Assembly (NCBI RefSeq): GCF_030538595.1
Contig: NZ_JAUNTS010000005.1
Location: 62,001 to 126,000 of the forward strand
Length of the DNA: 64,000 bases
Reading direction: 5' to 3'
Origin: Kocuria sp.
GTDB lineage: Bacteria > Actinomycetota > Actinomycetes > Actinomycetales > Micrococcaceae
This document shows positions 53,215 to 62,274 of the stretch, piece after piece. The position numbers and the translations under genes are program-made. Position 1 is the first letter of the stretch; every line of letters starts with the position of its first letter. The notes beneath the pieces are model-generated. The model was not told the DNA's origin and did no database searches. It saw only the letters and a program-made list of their open reading frames with translations.

Positions 53215-53886
53215 ATGCGCAGTGAACTTTTTGCCCCCGAACACATGGAACGCCAAGTCCAGGACCAGTGGGCGCTGCAATCCAAGAAGATGCTGCGGGT
53301 CAACATGACTCAAGACATCATTGCAACCAAGGGAGCCATGGTTGCCTACCAGGGACAGATGTCCTTCCGGCACGAAGGCTCCGGCTCGGTGGGCAAGTTC
53401 CTCAAGAAAGCCTTGACCAACGAGGATGCGCCCATGATGCGGGTCTCCGGCCAGGGAGAGGTGTTTTTTGCGCGCCAGAACAGATTCATCTTCCTCCTGC
53501 TCCTTGAAGGTGAATCCATCACAGTCAATTCCTCCTCCCTGCTGGCTTTTGATTCCTCCGTCTCCTGGGACATCCGCCGCCTCCACGGTGCGGGCATTCT
53601 GGCTGGGGGCCTGTTCAACCTGGAACTCTCCGGCCACGGCTACGTGGCTGTCTGTTCAGACGGTGACCCCATGGTGTTGGATGCCTCCGGCCAGCCCACT
53701 TTTGTGGATCCGCAAGCAGCCGTGTGCTGGTCAGCCAACCTGGCACCCACCATCAAAAACGACTTCAATTTCTCCGGCATGTTCCGCGGCGGCTCCGGTG
53801 AGGCTTTCCAGTTGGCCTTCCACGGCCCGGGCTTCGTCGTCGTACAGCCCTCTGAAGGCACTCCTGCGGCGCGCGCCGGCAGTTGA
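53215..53886 (+). CDS. AIM24-family protein
   Basis: A 223-residue protein of the AIM24/TIGR00266-like beta-helix family. Features are MLRVNMTQDIIATKGAMVAYQG near the N-terminus, repeated Gly/hydrophobic strands (GQGEVFFARQNRFIFLLLLEGESITVNSSSLLAFD) and a final FQLAFHGPGFVVVQPSE. Bacterial members are cytosolic and of unknown function, sometimes linked to stress or membrane integrity. The ATG has AAGGGA upstream. It is monocistronic, ending in a shared terminator. Confidence 0.85.
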   Translation: MRSELFAPEHMERQVQDQWALQSKKMLRVNMTQDIIATKGAMVAYQGQMSFRHEGSGSVGKFLKKALTNEDAPMMRVSGQGEVFFARQNRFIFLLLLEGESITVNSSSLLAFDSSVSWDIRRLHGAGILAGGLFNLELSGHGYVAVCSDGDPMVLDASGQPTFVDPQAAVCWSANLAPTIKNDFNFSGMFRGGSGEAFQLAFHGPGFVVVQPSEGTPAARAGS

Positions 53887-53940
53887 AGAGATGACGGCAA
53901 GTCCGGAGGGAATCCCCTGGACGATCTCCTGAACTGACAG

Positions 53941-53987
53941 CACTGAGGCCACCCGCGAACCCCAATGGATCGCAGGTGGCCTCAGTG
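53941..53987. terminator. Bidirectional terminator between AIM24 gene and decarboxylating dehydrogenase
   Basis: CACTGAGGCCACC (53941-53953) pairs perfectly with 53975-53987, around a 21-base loop. It lies between two convergent genes. Confidence 0.75.
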
Positions 53988-53992
53988 GGTGC

Positions 53993-55123
53993 TCACACAG
54001 CAGCGACGCCGATGCCGGCGGCCAGCTCACGGTGAACAGCCTCCAACTCGCGGTGAACTGCCTCAATGATGGCCTGGGTGACCTCCTGCGTGGAGGCGAT
54101 GCCCCCAACGTCACGGGTGAGATGTCCTGCCGCCGTGGCGGCCTCAATGGCCCGCTCCACGGCGTCAGCCTCCGCGTCCAACCCGAAGTGACGCAACATC
54201 AAGGCTCCGCTGGTTATGGCCCCGATGGGATTGCAGATCCCCTGCCCGGCAATGTCCGGGGCCGAACCGTGCACCGGTTCAAACATGGAGGGGAATCGGC
54301 CTTCCGGATTGAGGTTGGCGCTGGCAGCCAGGCCCAGGCTCCCAGCCAGGGCCGAACCAAGATCGGAGAGAATGTCTGCGTTGAGATTGGAAGCCACCAC
54401 CACCGAAAGTTCTTCCGGATGCAGCACGAACTTGGCGCTCATGGCATCCACCAGCACACTCTCCGTGGCCACGTCCGGATAGTCCTGAGCAACGCGAGTG
54501 AACACTTCATCCCACAGCACCATGCCGTACTGCTGGGCATTGGACTTGGTCACGCTGGAGACCTTTTTCACGGTGCGGGTGCGTGCCAGGTCAAAAGCAA
54601 AACGAATGATCCGCTCGCAGCCTTTTTCCGTGAACAGGGAGGACTGAACCGCAACCTCATTGCCCGGCCCCCGCCCGGAGAGATTGCGTCCACCCAAACC
54701 CGCATACTCCCCCTCGCTGTTTTCGCGCACCACCACCCAATCAAGTTCCGCGTCCTCCGCCTTCCGCAGCGGAGAGGTGACGCCGGGCAAAAACTTGACG
54801 GGACGAATGTTGGCCCACTGATCAAAGTTCTGAGTGATGTTCAGACGCAGGCCCCACAGGCTCACGTGATCGGGTACGTTCTCCCAGCCCACGGCCCCAA
54901 AGTAAATGGCGTCAAAAGAGGTCAGCTGCCCCAGCCCGTCGGACGGCATGAGCACCCCGTGCTGTGCATAGTACTCGCTGCCCCACGGGAACTCAGTCCA
55001 TTCAAAGTCGAACTGGTCGCCAGATGCCTCAGCCACGGTGTCCAAAACTGCACGCCCGGCCGCCACCACCTCCTGCCCAACACCGTCAGCTGGAATGGAG
55101 GCAATGCGGTACGTGCGGGACAT
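53993..55123 (-). CDS. Tartrate/D-malate dehydrogenase (TtuC/DmlA type, isopropylmalate dehydrogenase family)
   Basis: A 376-residue NAD-dependent oxidative decarboxylase. It has the N-terminal RIASIPADGVGQEVVAAG, WGSEYYAQHGVLMP, the substrate Arg loop (SPLRKAEDAELDWVVVRENSEGEYAG), SSVTKSNAQQYGMVLWDEVF with the catalytic Lys, and [21 protein letters not shown]. The substrate loop and the YEAU-like N-terminus separate it from the LeuB in this window and suggest D-malate, tartrate or a related 2-hydroxy acid. It is expressed behind its LysR-type regulator, with a T-N11-A palindrome in front. ATG 55123 has AGGAG upstream. Confidence 0.87.
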   Translation of the reverse strand: MSRTYRIASIPADGVGQEVVAAGRAVLDTVAEASGDQFDFEWTEFPWGSEYYAQHGVLMPSDGLGQLTSFDAIYFGAVGWENVPDHVSLWGLRLNITQNFDQWANIRPVKFLPGVTSPLRKAEDAELDWVVVRENSEGEYAGLGGRNLSGRGPGNEVAVQSSLFTEKGCERIIRFAFDLARTRTVKKVSSVTKSNAQQYGMVLWDEVFTRVAQDYPDVATESVLVDAMSAKFVLHPEELSVVVASNLNADILSDLGSALAGSLGLAASANLNPEGRFPSMFEPVHGSAPDIAGQGICNPIGAITSGALMLRHFGLDAEADAVERAIEAATAAGHLTRDVGGIASTQEVTQAIIEAVHRELEAVHRELAAGIGVAAV

Positions 55124-55221
55124 GATGCTGTTCTCCTGAACTCGGCTCAACCTGTGGATGACTGATTCGAGTTGACCACAGCAGGTTCACATGCGTCCAA
55201 GACATATTTTCCATGGGCCGT

Positions 55222-55236
55222 ATAGGGAGAACCTAT
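55222..55236 (-). promoter_or_regulatory. LysR-type operator (ATAGG-N5-CCTAT)
   Basis: A perfect dyad containing the LysR T-N11-A motif, 99 bases upstream of the dehydrogenase start and just past the regulator's stop. It is probably the activation site for the dehydrogenase gene. Confidence 0.6.
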
Positions 55237-55239
55237 GCC

Positions 55240-56154
55240 TTACTCCCCCACCGTTTGCGACTCCCCCAACATCTCTCGATGGGCTACAGCCAGAAATCTT
55301 TGCGCGGCGGGGGTCAGTCCATCGTGACGGGCCACCGTGGTGATCCGTAACACGGGGGTATCGGCCACCACCCGGGTGCTCAGACCCAACCGATGGGCGG
55401 TTTCTGTCCACGCGCTGGGCAACAAAGCGTGCCCCACTCCGGCAGAGACCAGCGGAAGAATCGAGGATCTGTGGTCTGTTTCCACCGCCACGGTCACGTC
55501 CACGCCATCCGCCCGCCAGGAATCCACAACGGTGCGCATCAGCGAACCCGGTTTGGACACCACCACGCGAGCTCCGGCAAGCTGATCGGCAGCCACCACC
55601 TGGTCAGCACGGACAGCAAAGTCCTTGACCTGCGGATTGAGCACCAGAACCAGTGATTGCTGCGCCACTTCCTGGGTAGCCAGCTCAGGATGCTTGATGG
55701 GCTTCGCGCTGGCGGTGAGGCCTAGTTCAGCACCGCCAGTTCGCACAGCCTCCAGGACTTCCTCAGCCGTGAACGCCGCCGAAACCTGCACGGAGATCCC
55801 CGGGTGACTTTCGGCGAATCCCGCGATGAGTCCGGTCAACGGCTCCACAGCCGGCGATGGCATGGCCACGATCTCCACCGTGCCGTGCTGCCCGTCACGC
55901 AACTCACGCGCTGCGGCCGCCACGCTGTCGAATTGCCGCAGGCTGGCCCGTGCCGGTCCCACCAAGGACTCGCCGGCGGTACTCAGGCGCAGCGACCGCC
56001 CCACCCTGTGAAACAACACCACTCCCAGCTGCGCCTCCAAGGTCTTCACCGCTTGGGACAGGGATGGTTGTGAAATGTGAAGGTGCTGCGCTGCGCGAGT
56101 CACCCCACCGTGATCCACCACGGCCAGGAAATACCGCAGCTGCCGGATGTCCAT
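55240..56154 (-). CDS. LysR-family transcriptional regulator
   Basis: A 304-residue regulator. The N-terminal winged helix is MDIRQLRYFLAVVDHGGVTRAAQHLHISQPSLSQAVKTLEAQLGVVLFHR (1-50), followed by a linker helix and a periplasmic-binding-like effector domain (about 90-295). ATG 56154 is preceded by GGGAGG six bases upstream; in-frame codons further upstream read through a large palindrome and are rejected. It presumably regulates the adjacent dehydrogenase in response to its substrate. Confidence 0.92.
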   Translation of the reverse strand: MDIRQLRYFLAVVDHGGVTRAAQHLHISQPSLSQAVKTLEAQLGVVLFHRVGRSLRLSTAGESLVGPARASLRQFDSVAAAARELRDGQHGTVEIVAMPSPAVEPLTGLIAGFAESHPGISVQVSAAFTAEEVLEAVRTGGAELGLTASAKPIKHPELATQEVAQQSLVLVLNPQVKDFAVRADQVVAADQLAGARVVVSKPGSLMRTVVDSWRADGVDVTVAVETDHRSSILPLVSAGVGHALLPSAWTETAHRLGLSTRVVADTPVLRITTVARHDGLTPAAQRFLAVAHREMLGESQTVGE

Positions 56155-56218
56155 GGTCCCTCCCTGCAGTTGCGGCCAGCACACCCCATCCTGCCGCCAA
56201 CTCCCGTGTGATGCAGGC

Positions 56219-56278
56219 AAGCCGTGCGCAGTTTGATACCTCATCAGCGCTGATGGGGTATCAAACTGCGCACGGCTT
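56219..56278. repeat. 60-bp near-perfect palindrome
   Basis: Bases 56219-56248 and 56249-56278 are reverse complements with a single T/G mismatch and no loop; the centre is CATCAGCGCTGATG. It lies 65 bases upstream of the LysR gene and 28 bases from the ilvC terminator. It carries no U-tract. It may be a terminator, a protein-binding or recombination site, or the remains of a small mobile element. Confidence 0.9.
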
Positions 56279-56305
56279 TGCGGCAATCGGCCTGGATGCA
56301 CCACA

Positions 56306-56351
56306 ACGACGGCGCCCCCGCACACCGGTTGGTGTGCGGGGGCGCCGTCGT
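56306..56351 (-). terminator. Terminator of ilvC (21-bp perfect stem)
   Basis: Arms 56306-56326 and 56331-56351 are perfect reverse complements with loop GGTT. It is 88 bases past the ilvC stop. As with the glnB terminator, the stem base is ACGACG/CGTCGT and there is no U-tract. Confidence 0.85.
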
Positions 56352-56439
56352 CGTCAATCACCGATCCAGGGAAGGTGGGAAGATCTGGTCACGGTGATTC
56401 ACGCAAACTTTTCCGCTGCCACGCGGTCAAGCGGGGGGC

Positions 56440-58081
<1,642 letters not shown>

Positions 58082-58085
<4 letters not shown>

Positions 58086-59980
58086 GCTCCAGCTCCTTCA
58101 TCTTCGCCCACCCATTCGGGGGTCATGTTCTGGGCCACCTGAATCTGGTCATTGGAGACGCCGGAGGGAACCATGGGCCATACCATGGCGTCCGCGGAGA
58201 CCACAAAGTCAATGACCACGGGTCGATCGTTGACCTCCAAAGCGGCCTTGATGGTGGCCTCCACGTCCTCTTCACGCTCGCAACGGAACGTGGCACAGCC
58301 GTAGGCGTCTCCGAGCTTCACAAAATCCGGGATTCGCCGGGATTCGTGACCGGTGTTGAGGTGGGTGTGCGAATAGCGACCGTCATAGAACAAGGTCTGC
58401 CACTGCCGCACCATGCCCAGGGACGAGTTGTTGATCACCGCCACCTTGATGGGGATGTTGTTCAACGCACAGGTGGCCAACTCTTGGTTGGTCATTTGGA
58501 AGCAACCATCACCGTCAATGGCCCACACCGTGCGCTGCGGCTGGGACACCTGTGCACCCATGGCTGCGGGGACCGCAAAACCCATGGTGCCCAGACCGGC
58601 GGAGTTCAGCCACTGCCGGGGACGGTCATGCTGGATGAATTGAGATGACCACATCTGGTGCTGTCCCACGCCGGCAACATACACAGCTTCCGGACCGGTC
58701 AATTCGGAGATCTTCTGAATCACATACTGCGGTGCCAAGTGGCCGTCTTCGGTGGGAGTCCACCCCAACGGATAGGACTCTTTCAATCCCTTCAGCACGC
58801 GCCACCAGGCGGAGAGATCGGGTTCGCCACCGTTCTGGGTCTCCGTGCGGTAGGCCTCCGTCAATTCCGGGATGATCGAAGCCAAATCCCCCACAATCGG
58901 CACATCCGCGGTGCGGTTCTTGGAGATTTCGGCGGGGTCGATGTCCGCGTGGATGACTTTGGCACCCGGGGCAAAAGTGGGCAGCACACCGGTCACTCGG
59001 TCATCAAACCGCGCACCCAGCGTGATCAGCAGATCTGCCTGCTGCATGGCGTAGACGGCGGGTACGGTGCCGTGCATGCCGGGCATTCCCAAGTGCTGGT
59101 CATGCGAATCCGGGAAAACACCGCGCGCGGTCAGCGTGGTGACCACGGGGGCACCGGTGACTTCCGCCAACTCTGCCAGCACCTCTGCCGCATCCGCCTT
59201 GATGGCACCGCCACCCACGTAGAGCACCGGACGCTGTGCCTGAGTCATCATCCGCGCGGCCTCACGGATTTGTTTGGCGTGGCCGCGGGCCACCGGACGA
59301 TAGCCGGGAAGTTCCAGAGCAGGCGGCCAGGAGAACTCCATCTTGGCCACCTGGGCGTCCTTGGCAATGTCCACCAGCACGGGACCGGGGCGGCCCGTTG
59401 CCGCCAAATGGAATGCTTCTGCCAGGACTCGCGGTATGTCCTGGGCATTGGTCACCAGGTAGGAATGCTTGGTGATCGGCATGGTCATGCCCACAATGTC
59501 AGCTTCCTGGAAGGCATCAGAGCCGATCAGAGTGGAGGCCACCTGCCCCGTGATGGCAACCATGGGGATGGAGTCCATGTTGGCGTCGGCCAAGGCAGTC
59601 ACCAGGTTGGTGGCTCCGGGGCCGGAAGTGGCAATGCACACGCCAACTCGGCCGGAAGCCATGGCGTAGCCCTCCGCGGCGTGTCCGGCGCCCTGTTCGT
59701 GACGGACCAGGACGTGGTTGATTTTTTCGGTTTCCAGCAGCGGATCGTAGGTGGGCAGAATGGCGCCCCCCGGCAACCCAAAGACATCGGTCACCCCCAG
59801 CTCCTCCAAGGAGCGAATGACAGCCTGGGAACCCGTCATGGTGATGGGCTCCACAACATTCTGTGAGCCCGGGACTACTGGGGCAACGACGGCGGAATCC
59901 GGCGTCGCGCGGCGTTCGGCGGAGGTCTCCGCCCGCTTGTGGGCCATCAGCGCCGGGCTGATGGACTGTCCCTTACTCAT
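58082..59980 (-). CDS. ilvB: Acetolactate synthase large (catalytic) subunit
   Basis: A 632-residue ThDP/FAD enzyme condensing pyruvate units. It has the catalytic Glu95 in [15 protein letters not shown], a central FAD-binding domain, and the C-terminal ThDP-Mg motif [29 protein letters not shown]. The first 44 residues are an unconserved extension. ATG 59980 has GAAGGA upstream; a longer in-frame start 25 codons earlier lacks a site. Expression is controlled by the leader at 60152-60322. Confidence 0.97.
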
Positions 59981-60151
59981 CTCGCGTCCTTCGGTTCGTT
60001 CTGTCGGAAACGGCGGTGCTCGCCACCGAGCCACCCACCACAACCGGTTCCCCACGGTCTCCGCAGCCCGGGTGAGGCGCTACGGTCGTCCGCAACCAGT
60101 CCCACCCGTTCGCTTCTTGGCCTCCGGCAAGATGGTGCCAGACACGAAGAA

Positions 60152-60185
60152 GGCCCCGGCCGCCTGGTGGGCGGCTTACGGGGCC
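60152..60185 (-). terminator. Attenuator (intrinsic terminator) in the ilvB leader
   Basis: GGCCCCG (60179-60185) pairs with CGGGGCC (60152-60158), and GCCGCC (60170-60175) with GGCGGC (60159-60164). The stem is followed by TTCTTC. It sits between the leader peptide and ilvB. The sequence ACGGGCC at 60213-60219, overlapping the leader stop, can pair with its 5' arm, giving an antiterminator. Confidence 0.75.
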
Positions 60186-60218
60186 CGGTGCACGTGATCG
60201 AAAACGCTGGCAGGCCCG

Positions 60219-60287
60219 TCATCCAATAAGGACGACCGGCTCTACAACCACGATCTCTCGCACGTTCTCTGGGGTGGTGCACTGCAT
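60219..60287 (-). CDS. ilvB leader peptide (Ile/Val/Leu-rich)
   Basis: A short open frame whose last 14 residues read VREIVVVEPVVLIG, i.e. nine of the last twelve are Ile, Val or Leu, just before a strong terminator hairpin and ilvB. The start is either ATG 60287 (22 residues) or, more likely, GTG 60263 (14 residues), which has AGAG six bases upstream. Ribosome stalling at the Val/Ile codons would leave the antiterminator free and allow ilvBNC transcription. An ilvBNC leader attenuator is known in Corynebacterium glutamicum. Confidence 0.75.
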   Translation of the reverse strand: MQCTTPENVREIVVVEPVVLIG

Positions 60288-60290
60288 GTG

Positions 60291-60322
60291 AATATGGTCC
60301 GTTGCCCGGCCAAACGTGTCAA
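60291..60322 (-). promoter_or_regulatory. Candidate promoter of ilvBNC (TTGACA ... CATATT)
   Basis: A consensus -35 TTGACA (60317-60322) is followed after 20 bases by CATATT (60291-60296). The spacing is long, so the exact -10 is uncertain. It lies just before the leader peptide. The remaining 210 bases up to tRNA-Lys show no gene. Confidence 0.45.
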
Positions 60323-60536
60323 ACAGCGGGCACCGTATTTCACATCGTGAGACGGCCCACATTCGCGGCGTCGAATGGACTCCGCGACCAACGCGGCGTA
60401 AAGTATTTCCTCGTTGCGCAGGCCGAAAGTTCGGTTGAAACACGGGACTGAGTACGTCCATCAAGCACCACGGTGACCGCCTGAGCATGGTTTCCGGATG
60501 TGGTACTGTCTACGGCCGTAGCAACAGCAACAACAA

Positions 60537-60612
<76 letters not shown>

Positions 60613-60615
60613 CAC

Positions 60616-60653
60616 AAAGCCCTGATCCGGCATTTCGTTCGGATCGGGGCTTT
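60616..60653 (+). terminator. Terminator of tRNA-Lys
   Basis: AAAGCCCTGATCCG (60616-60629) pairs with 60640-60653 (one G/T pair), ending in TTTTC. It is a canonical U-tract terminator three bases after the tRNA. The 160 bases from here to the MarR gene show no other feature. Confidence 0.85.
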
Positions 60654-60813
60654 TCTCATCACCGCAGATGTGCCCCATTCCACACAAACTCAGCACCGTA
60701 CAGACTCAGCGCCACACAGGTGCGTCAGTGGTTGTACCCGTGGAATCACGGTGTGGTGAACACAGTTCGCCCAACAGGTCCCTCAACCCGCGCACATCCA
60801 CGGGTACAGACCG

Positions 60814-61341
60814 CTAGAGCGAGGGAAGCTCAGCATCCACCCGTGCCACAGGTGTCTGAGAACTGGGCGCGGCATCGGCAGCGATCTCGCGGACTTCGCC
60901 GTCGTCGTCAACTTTCAGCTTCCACCGTGCCCCACCCAAAGTGGTCACAATGTGAGCCAAAGACCGGCGCAGCTGATCGTCAGACAGTGAGCCATCCCCA
61001 ATCAGGTCCTGCTCCATGCGGGTGGCCTCCGTGAGAACGCGACGCCCCTCCTCCGTGATCACCACCAGATGACTGCGACGATCATTGGCATTGCGACTAC
61101 GCGAAACGTGCCCGTGAATCTCCAGGCGATGCAGAGTTTTGCCCATGGTTTGAGCCTGCACCCTGACTTCTTGCGCCAATCGCGCCTGCGTCAGTCCCCC
61201 GTTGACAGCCAAGACGTCCAGTGCCATGACACCGGCATGGGTGACCCCCAGAGAGGCAAGACGTTCGTTCCAGGCATGTTCAACCAATCGCGCCGCAGTT
61301 GACAAGAGTCGATTGGTGGGCCATTGGGAGTTCTTTGGCAT
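60814..61341 (-). CDS. MarR-family transcriptional regulator
   Basis: A 175-residue winged-helix regulator. The MarR core runs from about residue 10 to 140 (TQARLAQEVRVQAQTMGKTLHRLEIHGHVSRSRNANDRRSHLVVITEEGRRVL), with the wing DRRSHLVV. The tail (140-175) is Asp/Ala-rich. ATG 61341 is fixed by TATACT six bases upstream (leaderless). It diverges from the peroxiredoxin gene across 136 bases, so it may sense oxidants or electrophiles; this is inferred. Confidence 0.9.
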   Translation of the reverse strand: MPKNSQWPTNRLLSTAARLVEHAWNERLASLGVTHAGVMALDVLAVNGGLTQARLAQEVRVQAQTMGKTLHRLEIHGHVSRSRNANDRRSHLVVITEEGRRVLTEATRMEQDLIGDGSLSDDQLRRSLAHIVTTLGGARWKLKVDDDGEVREIAADAAPSSQTPVARVDAELPSL

Positions 61342-61347
61342 GCTCCG

Positions 61348-61353
61348 AGTATA
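61348..61353 (-). promoter_or_regulatory. -10 element (TATACT), leaderless promoter of the MarR gene
   Basis: A near-consensus TATACT ends six bases before ATG 61341. Part of the regulator's own operator may be the imperfect repeat AGTATACCC/GGGTACTT at 61348-61390. Confidence 0.55.
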
Positions 61354-61477
61354 CCCATGACGAGGGAAACAGTTGACTAAGGGTACTTATGCTTTGCGGA
61401 GATGACCATCACGTTCACTGCATTTCATGCCACGATGACCTCAACATCAATGAGTGGCGCACAATGAGAGGACCACA

Positions 61478-61951
61478 GTGACCGAACAACTCACCCCGGG
61501 TAGCACCGCACCGGCGTTCACCTTGCTCAACCAGGAAGGCGAGGAAGTGTCCCTTTCTGACTACGCCGGCCAACGAGTGATCGTGTACTTCTACCCCAAG
61601 GCCTCAACTCCCGGCTGCACCACTCAGGCCTGCGATTTCCGGGACAATCTGAACCGCTTTCTGGCGGAGGGGTACGCGGTACTCGGCATCTCACCGGACT
61701 CCCCCAAAGCACTGGCCAACTTTGCGCAGCGCCAAGAGTTGAGTTTCCCGCTGCTCTCCGACCCCGATCACACGGTGGCGGAAGCCTATGGTGCATGGGG
61801 TGAGAAGAAGAACTACGGCCGCGTGTATGAGGGACTGATCCGTTCCAGTTTTGTGCTCGATGCTCAAGGCACCATTGAAGTGGCGCAGTACAACGTCAGG
61901 GCCAAAGGCCACGTTGCCAAATTGCGCAGGGATCTCGGCCTGGAGGCTTGA
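61478..61951 (+). CDS. bcp: Thioredoxin-dependent peroxiredoxin (Bcp/PrxQ)
   Basis: A 157-residue peroxidase reducing H2O2 and lipid hydroperoxides. The active site is KASTPGCTTQACDFRDN, with peroxidatic Cys47 and resolving Cys52, the spacing of the alpha-2 PrxQ type. Conserved residues further along are GISPDSPKALANFA and FPLLSDPDH. GTG 61478 has GAGAGGA upstream; an ATG eight codons earlier is less well placed. It diverges from the MarR gene. Confidence 0.95.
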   Translation: MTEQLTPGSTAPAFTLLNQEGEEVSLSDYAGQRVIVYFYPKASTPGCTTQACDFRDNLNRFLAEGYAVLGISPDSPKALANFAQRQELSFPLLSDPDHTVAEAYGAWGEKKNYGRVYEGLIRSSFVLDAQGTIEVAQYNVRAKGHVAKLRRDLGLEA

Positions 61952-62100
61952 GTCAAGGCTCCCCGCGTGGGAGGCAAGCAAGCCACAAAACTTCTCGGTA
62001 GACTGTGGCGGCCCCGCTCATTGATCACCTGCAGTGCCCATTCCCTCAGCACGGGCTGAACGGAGCCTTGGTGAACTGGATGGCGGTCAGTTGCGGGGTA

Positions 62101-62180
62101 GCGCGCGAGTGGTGGAATTGGCAGACACGCAGGATTTAGGTTCCTGTGCTCCGGCGTGCGGGTTCAAGTCCCGCCTCGCG
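62101..62180 (+). tRNA. tRNA-Leu (TAG)
   Basis: An 80-base class II tRNA with acceptor GCGCGAG/CTCGCGC, anticodon TAG in loop ATTTAGGT, a short variable arm and T-arm GCGGGTTCAAGTCCCGC. CCA is not encoded. The 149 bases upstream contain TAGACT at 61999-62004, a possible distant -10. Confidence 0.96.
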
Positions 62181-62209
62181 CACTCATGGGCGGGCCAGAC
62201 CCTAAAGCC

Positions 62210-62227
62210 CCGGCCGTTACCGGACGG
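62210..62227 (+). terminator. Weak terminator hairpin after tRNA-Leu
   Basis: GGCCGT (62210-62215) pairs with ACGGCC (62222-62227), followed by CTTGTC. It lies between tRNA-Leu and the ABC-importer gene. Confidence 0.45.
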
Positions 62228-62274
62228 CCCTTGTCAGGCAGGCATGGTCCGGCCAGGTGGAGAGGAGGCGGCAG

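Noticed and set aside
53157-53225. 22-codon frame overlapping the AIM24 start
   Set aside because: The -10-like TAGGGT is eight bases away, the peptide has no notable composition, and the region upstream is already used by the divergent metG promoter.
59977-60282. 101-codon frame running into ilvB (GTG 60282)
   Set aside because: It crosses the attenuator hairpin, is Arg/Pro/Gly-rich without conserved features, and the Ile/Val/Leu-rich frame in the same place explains the leader better.
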